DNA from: Sphingomonas lenta
GTDB lineage: Bacteria; Pseudomonadota; Alphaproteobacteria; Sphingomonadales; Sphingomonadaceae
Direction: 5' to 3'
DNA: 64,000 nucleotides
NCBI RefSeq assembly: GCF_002288825.1
Contig: NZ_NSLI01000002.1
Location: 744,001 to 808,000 of the forward strand
How positions within the stretch are numbered: the first letter of the stretch is position 1; each line of letters opens with the position of its first letter. Shown here piece after piece: positions 61,266-64,000 of the stretch. The notes below the pieces were generated by a model. That model was not told the origin of the DNA and did no database searches. It saw only the letters and a program-made list of their open reading frames with translations. Both the position numbers and the translations under genes were made by a program.

Positions 61266-63764
61266 ATGCTATACTTCTCCCGTCTGAAGACGGGGCTGAT
61301 CCTGTGCGTGTGCCTCATCGGCATCCTGCTCAGCATCCCCAGCTTCACGCCATCCAGCCTCCTGCCGGCCTGGTACCCGCAACCTCATGTGAACCTAGGC
61401 CTGGACCTTCAGGGCGGGTCCTACCTGCTCCTCGAGCTCGACCGCGCCGCGCTCGTGAACGAGCGCCTGGAGAGCGTCCGCGAGCAGGCGGCCGCGGCGC
61501 TCGGCAAAGCCGGCGTCCCCGCGACCACCGAAGTGAGCCATGGCCGCGTCCTGATCGACGTCGCCGACCAGGCTGCCGGAGCCAAGGCGCTGGCCGACAC
61601 GGTTGCTGAATTCGGCGCCGATGCCGCCGGCCGCCCGGCGCTCCACCTCGCCCACCGGCCGGGCGGGCTCGCCGTTTCCTACACCGACGCCGGTCAGGCG
61701 GCGCTGTTGTCCAAGGCTGTCGACCAGTCGATCGCCATCGTGCGCCGCCGCATCGACGAGACCGGCACGAACGAGCCCGTCGTCGCCAAACGCGGCGCCG
61801 ACCGCATCCTCGTCGAGCTGCCGGGCGTCACCGATCCCGGCCGCGTACGCACGCTGTTGGGCTCCACCGCCAAGATGACGTTCCACCTGGTCGCGAACGG
61901 GGCAGACACGACCCGTCCCGGCGTGCGCCGCCTGCCCATGATGGACGGCACAGGCCCAGATGTGCCGGTGCTGAAGCACGTGGAGGTGGACGGGGCCAAC
62001 CTGGTCGACGCCACGCCCGGCACCGACCAGCGCATGGGCGGCTGGGTCGTCAACTTCGTCCTCGACAGCGCGGGCGCACGCGCCTTTGCTCACACGAGCA
62101 CTCGCCACGTGGGCGAGCCGTTCGCGATCGTGCTCGACGGCAAGGTGCTGAGTGCGCCGGTGATCCGCGAGCCGATCACGAGAGGCCTCGGCCAGATCAG
62201 CGGCGGCTTTAGCGCAGAAGGCGCCAAGGACTTGGCCGTGCTGCTCCGCGCGGGCGCGCTGCCGGCACCGCTCACCGTCGTCGAGGAGCGCTCGGTAGGA
62301 GCGAGCCTCGGCGCGGACGCGATCCACGCGGGTCTCGTCTCCGTCGCGGTCGGCCTATCGCTCGTGATCGGCTTCGTGGTCGCGATGTACGGTCGGTTCG
62401 GCATCTACGCGGCGGCCGCGCTCATCGCCAACCTCGCGCTCACCATCGCCGGGCTGGCGCTGATGAACGCCACGCTGACCTTGCCCGGCATTGCGGGCCT
62501 GCTGCTGGCGCTCGGCATGGCGGTGGACGCCAACATCCTGGTCAACGAGCGCACACGCGAGGAGCTGGCCAAGGGCAAGAGCGTACGCGCCTCGATCGAG
62601 GGCGGGTTCCGGCGCGCCTACACGACCGTGCTCGACGCGAACCTGACGACACTGCTCAAGATGCTGGTGCTGCTCGGGTTGGGAGCCGGCGCTATCAAGG
62701 GCTTCGCCATCACGATCAGCTTGGGCATCGTCATCTCGATGTTCACGGCGCTCGTGTTCGTGCGGTACCTGACCGCGCGCTGGCTGGAGCAAGCCAAACC
62801 GAAGCAGCTGAAGATGGGCACCCGCCTGCACTTCCTGCCGGGCAAGACGAGCTTTCGTTTCATGCGTGCGCGGCACGCAGGCCTGATCGCGTCGGCGGTG
62901 ATCAGCCTGGCGTCCGTCGCGCTCGCCGTCTCGCCGGGGCTGAAGATGGGCATCGATTTCTCGGGCGGTGTCGCGGTCGAGGCGCGTGTGCCGGGTCAGG
63001 CCGATCTGGCCGAGCTGCGCGGCGAAGCGGGAGACCTCGGCCTCGGTCCCGTCCAGGTGCAGTCGTTCGGCGGACCCAGCGACGTGCTCTTACGCCTGGA
63101 GAACCAGGAGGGCGGGCCGAAGGCGCAGGCGGCCGCGGTCGCCAAGGTCGAGCACATGCTCCAGGAAGTCGCGCCGGGCGCCGAGGTGCGCAAGGTCGAC
63201 GTGGTGGGCGCCGCGATCGGCGACGAGCTGTTCGGCAGCGCCATGTGGGGGCTGGCCATCGCGGCCGTGGCCATGTTTGCCTACATCGCGTTCCGGTTCG
63301 AGTGGCCGTTCGCGCTGGGGGCGGTCTCGACCATGTTCCTGGACCTAACAAAGACGATCGGCTTTTTCGCGCTGACCGGCTTTGAGTTCAACATGACCTC
63401 GATCGCGGCGATCCTGACGATCATGGGCTTCTCGATCAACGACAAGGTCGTGGTCTACGACCGGGTGCGCGAGAACATGCGCGCGGTGCGGCACAAGCCA
63501 CTACGCGAGATCGTCGACCTCTCGATCAACGAGACGCTGTCTCGCACGATCGGGACGTCGCTCGCGCTCTTCCTGGCGACCGCCCCCCTGGCCCTGTTTG
63601 GCGGGCCCGCATTGCAGCAGTTCGCGGTCACGCTCCTGTTCGGACTCGTCTTGGCGACGAGCTCGTCCATCTTCATCGCCGCCCCGCTGCTGCTCACCTT
63701 CTCCGAACTGCGGGACAGGTGGGCGAAGCGGGCGTCCCAAAGCGCTTCGCCGGCTACGGCCTAG
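61266..63764 (+). CDS. secDF: Fused SecDF protein-export membrane protein
   Basis: A single polypeptide of 832 aa joining SecD and SecF, the RND-type proton-driven accessory of the SecYEG translocon. The SecD half begins LGLDLQGGSYLLLELD (P1 domain) and has VDANILVNERTREEL in TM4, with the functional Asp. The SecF half starts KTSFRFMRARHAG, continues GIDFSGGVAVEARV and has SINDKVVVYDRVRENM. ATG 61266 is chosen; a TTG at 61,221 is possible. Many alphaproteobacteria encode SecD and SecF as separate genes, often with yajC, so this unlinked fusion may be a second copy. Confidence 0.92.
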   Translation: MLYFSRLKTGLILCVCLIGILLSIPSFTPSSLLPAWYPQPHVNLGLDLQGGSYLLLELDRAALVNERLESVREQAAAALGKAGVPATTEVSHGRVLIDVADQAAGAKALADTVAEFGADAAGRPALHLAHRPGGLAVSYTDAGQAALLSKAVDQSIAIVRRRIDETGTNEPVVAKRGADRILVELPGVTDPGRVRTLLGSTAKMTFHLVANGADTTRPGVRRLPMMDGTGPDVPVLKHVEVDGANLVDATPGTDQRMGGWVVNFVLDSAGARAFAHTSTRHVGEPFAIVLDGKVLSAPVIREPITRGLGQISGGFSAEGAKDLAVLLRAGALPAPLTVVEERSVGASLGADAIHAGLVSVAVGLSLVIGFVVAMYGRFGIYAAAALIANLALTIAGLALMNATLTLPGIAGLLLALGMAVDANILVNERTREELAKGKSVRASIEGGFRRAYTTVLDANLTTLLKMLVLLGLGAGAIKGFAITISLGIVISMFTALVFVRYLTARWLEQAKPKQLKMGTRLHFLPGKTSFRFMRARHAGLIASAVISLASVALAVSPGLKMGIDFSGGVAVEARVPGQADLAELRGEAGDLGLGPVQVQSFGGPSDVLLRLENQEGGPKAQAAAVAKVEHMLQEVAPGAEVRKVDVVGAAIGDELFGSAMWGLAIAAVAMFAYIAFRFEWPFALGAVSTMFLDLTKTIGFFALTGFEFNMTSIAAILTIMGFSINDKVVVYDRVRENMRAVRHKPLREIVDLSINETLSRTIGTSLALFLATAPLALFGGPALQQFAVTLLFGLVLATSSSIFIAAPLLLTFSELRDRWAKRASQSASPATA

Positions 63765-63778
63765 GGCTGGACCGAACC

Positions 63779-63803
63779 GAGCCGGGAGCCCCGCTCCCGG
63801 CTC
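63779..63803. terminator. Hairpin after secDF
   Basis: GAGCCGGGAGC (63,779-63,789) and GCTCCCGGCTC (63,793-63,803) form a perfect 11-bp stem with a CCC loop, 15 bp after the secDF stop. No T tract is present. It lies between two convergent genes and probably works as a bidirectional terminator. Confidence 0.6.
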
Positions 63804-63866
63804 AGACCGCGACTGGCAATTGGCGAGCTTGGCCTCGGCTCAGGGCTCCCGTCGAACCCGGCCCGC

Positions 63867-64000
63867 TCAGAGCTTCGAGACGTGCTCCAGCAGCAGCCAG
63901 ACATACTCCTCACCGACCGTGTCGAGGAGGATGATGAGCACGAAGGTGACGAGAACGATGGAAGACAGGATCAGCCGCTCCGCGTCAATGCGGAGCCGCT
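63867..64000 (-). CDS. 3' end of a membrane protein (partial)
   Basis: The final 44 or so residues of a minus-strand gene that enters from the right edge; the stop is at 63,867-63,869. The visible part is IDAERLILSSIVLVTFVLII, then LLDTVGEEYVWLLLEHVSKL, with one hydrophobic helix. The product cannot be named from this fragment. The gene is convergent with secDF. Confidence 0.6.
   Translation of the reverse strand, partial: RLRIDAERLILSSIVLVTFVLIILLDTVGEEYVWLLLEHVSKL

Overview
The window is GC-rich DNA, most likely from an alphaproteobacterium of the order Sphingomonadales (a Sphingomonas-like organism). The grounds are the high G+C with strong GC3 bias, frequent GTG starts, a long TonB-dependent receptor of the type abundant in sphingomonads and Caulobacter/Xanthomonas, a TraD/MobF mobilisation module of a kind common on sphingomonad elements, and a CHASE2-EAL / FecR-domain / ShlB-type cluster. 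No rRNA, tRNA or CRISPR array was recognised. The genus is inference.

Region 1 (about 1-22,340) is a mobile metal-resistance island. Two tandem tyrosine recombinases overlap by 4 bp. They are followed by a compact minus-strand arsenic operon (arsR, two unrelated arsenate reductases, acr3, arsN2, arsH). Next comes a MerR-type regulator divergent from a heavy-metal efflux operon: a short CDF-like transporter, a Cys/His-rich periplasmic protein, CzcC, CzcB, CzcA, a DUF190 protein, an SRPBCC protein, small exported proteins, a second short CDF-like protein and a full CzcD. After this lie three small minus-strand proteins, two of them Cys-rich and one only 59 aa. The last cargo is AT-richer: an uncharacterised protein ending in an SSB-like acidic tip, and a two-gene HipA-like kinase/partner operon. 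A 26-bp direct repeat with one mismatch (210-235 and 22,110-22,135) brackets the whole region and is the best candidate for the attachment sites.

Region 2 (22,100-27,900) is a mobilisation module: a nested inverted repeat that may be oriT, a ribbon-helix-helix relaxosome protein, a TraD-type coupling ATPase and a MobF relaxase-helicase. No type IV secretion genes are visible, so the element looks mobilisable rather than self-transmissible from this window alone.

Region 3 (28,086-50,764) is a carbohydrate-utilisation locus centred on mannose-containing glycans. It holds a TonB receptor, class I mannose-6-phosphate isomerase, an IclR-type regulator, GH2 beta-mannosidase, a GPH-type sugar transporter, an unknown 619-aa protein, GH125 alpha-mannosidase, a FAD oxidoreductase, two phytanoyl-CoA-dioxygenase-like enzymes, a ROK sugar kinase, a formylglycine-type sulfatase, an exported beta-helix protein, a sarcosine-oxidase-family enzyme and a double NTF2-like protein. 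Five 19-bp palindromes of one pattern (consensus near TGGCRCTATATANGCGCCA) sit in front of the transcription units, so they are probably one regulon, perhaps under the IclR protein.

Region 4 (50,800-53,425) is poorer in genes and lower in GC. It has a DUF2442 protein, a small stand-alone tyrosine recombinase, a small membrane protein and a possible structured RNA with a terminator. Region 5 (53,426-64,000) looks like core genome: a CHASE2/degenerate-GGDEF/EAL protein and a FecR-domain protein with a long Asp/Lys/Gly-rich tail, divergent from an ShlB-type two-partner-secretion transporter; then small hypotheticals, a possible CTG-started exported ORF, a fused SecDF and the 3' end of a membrane protein.
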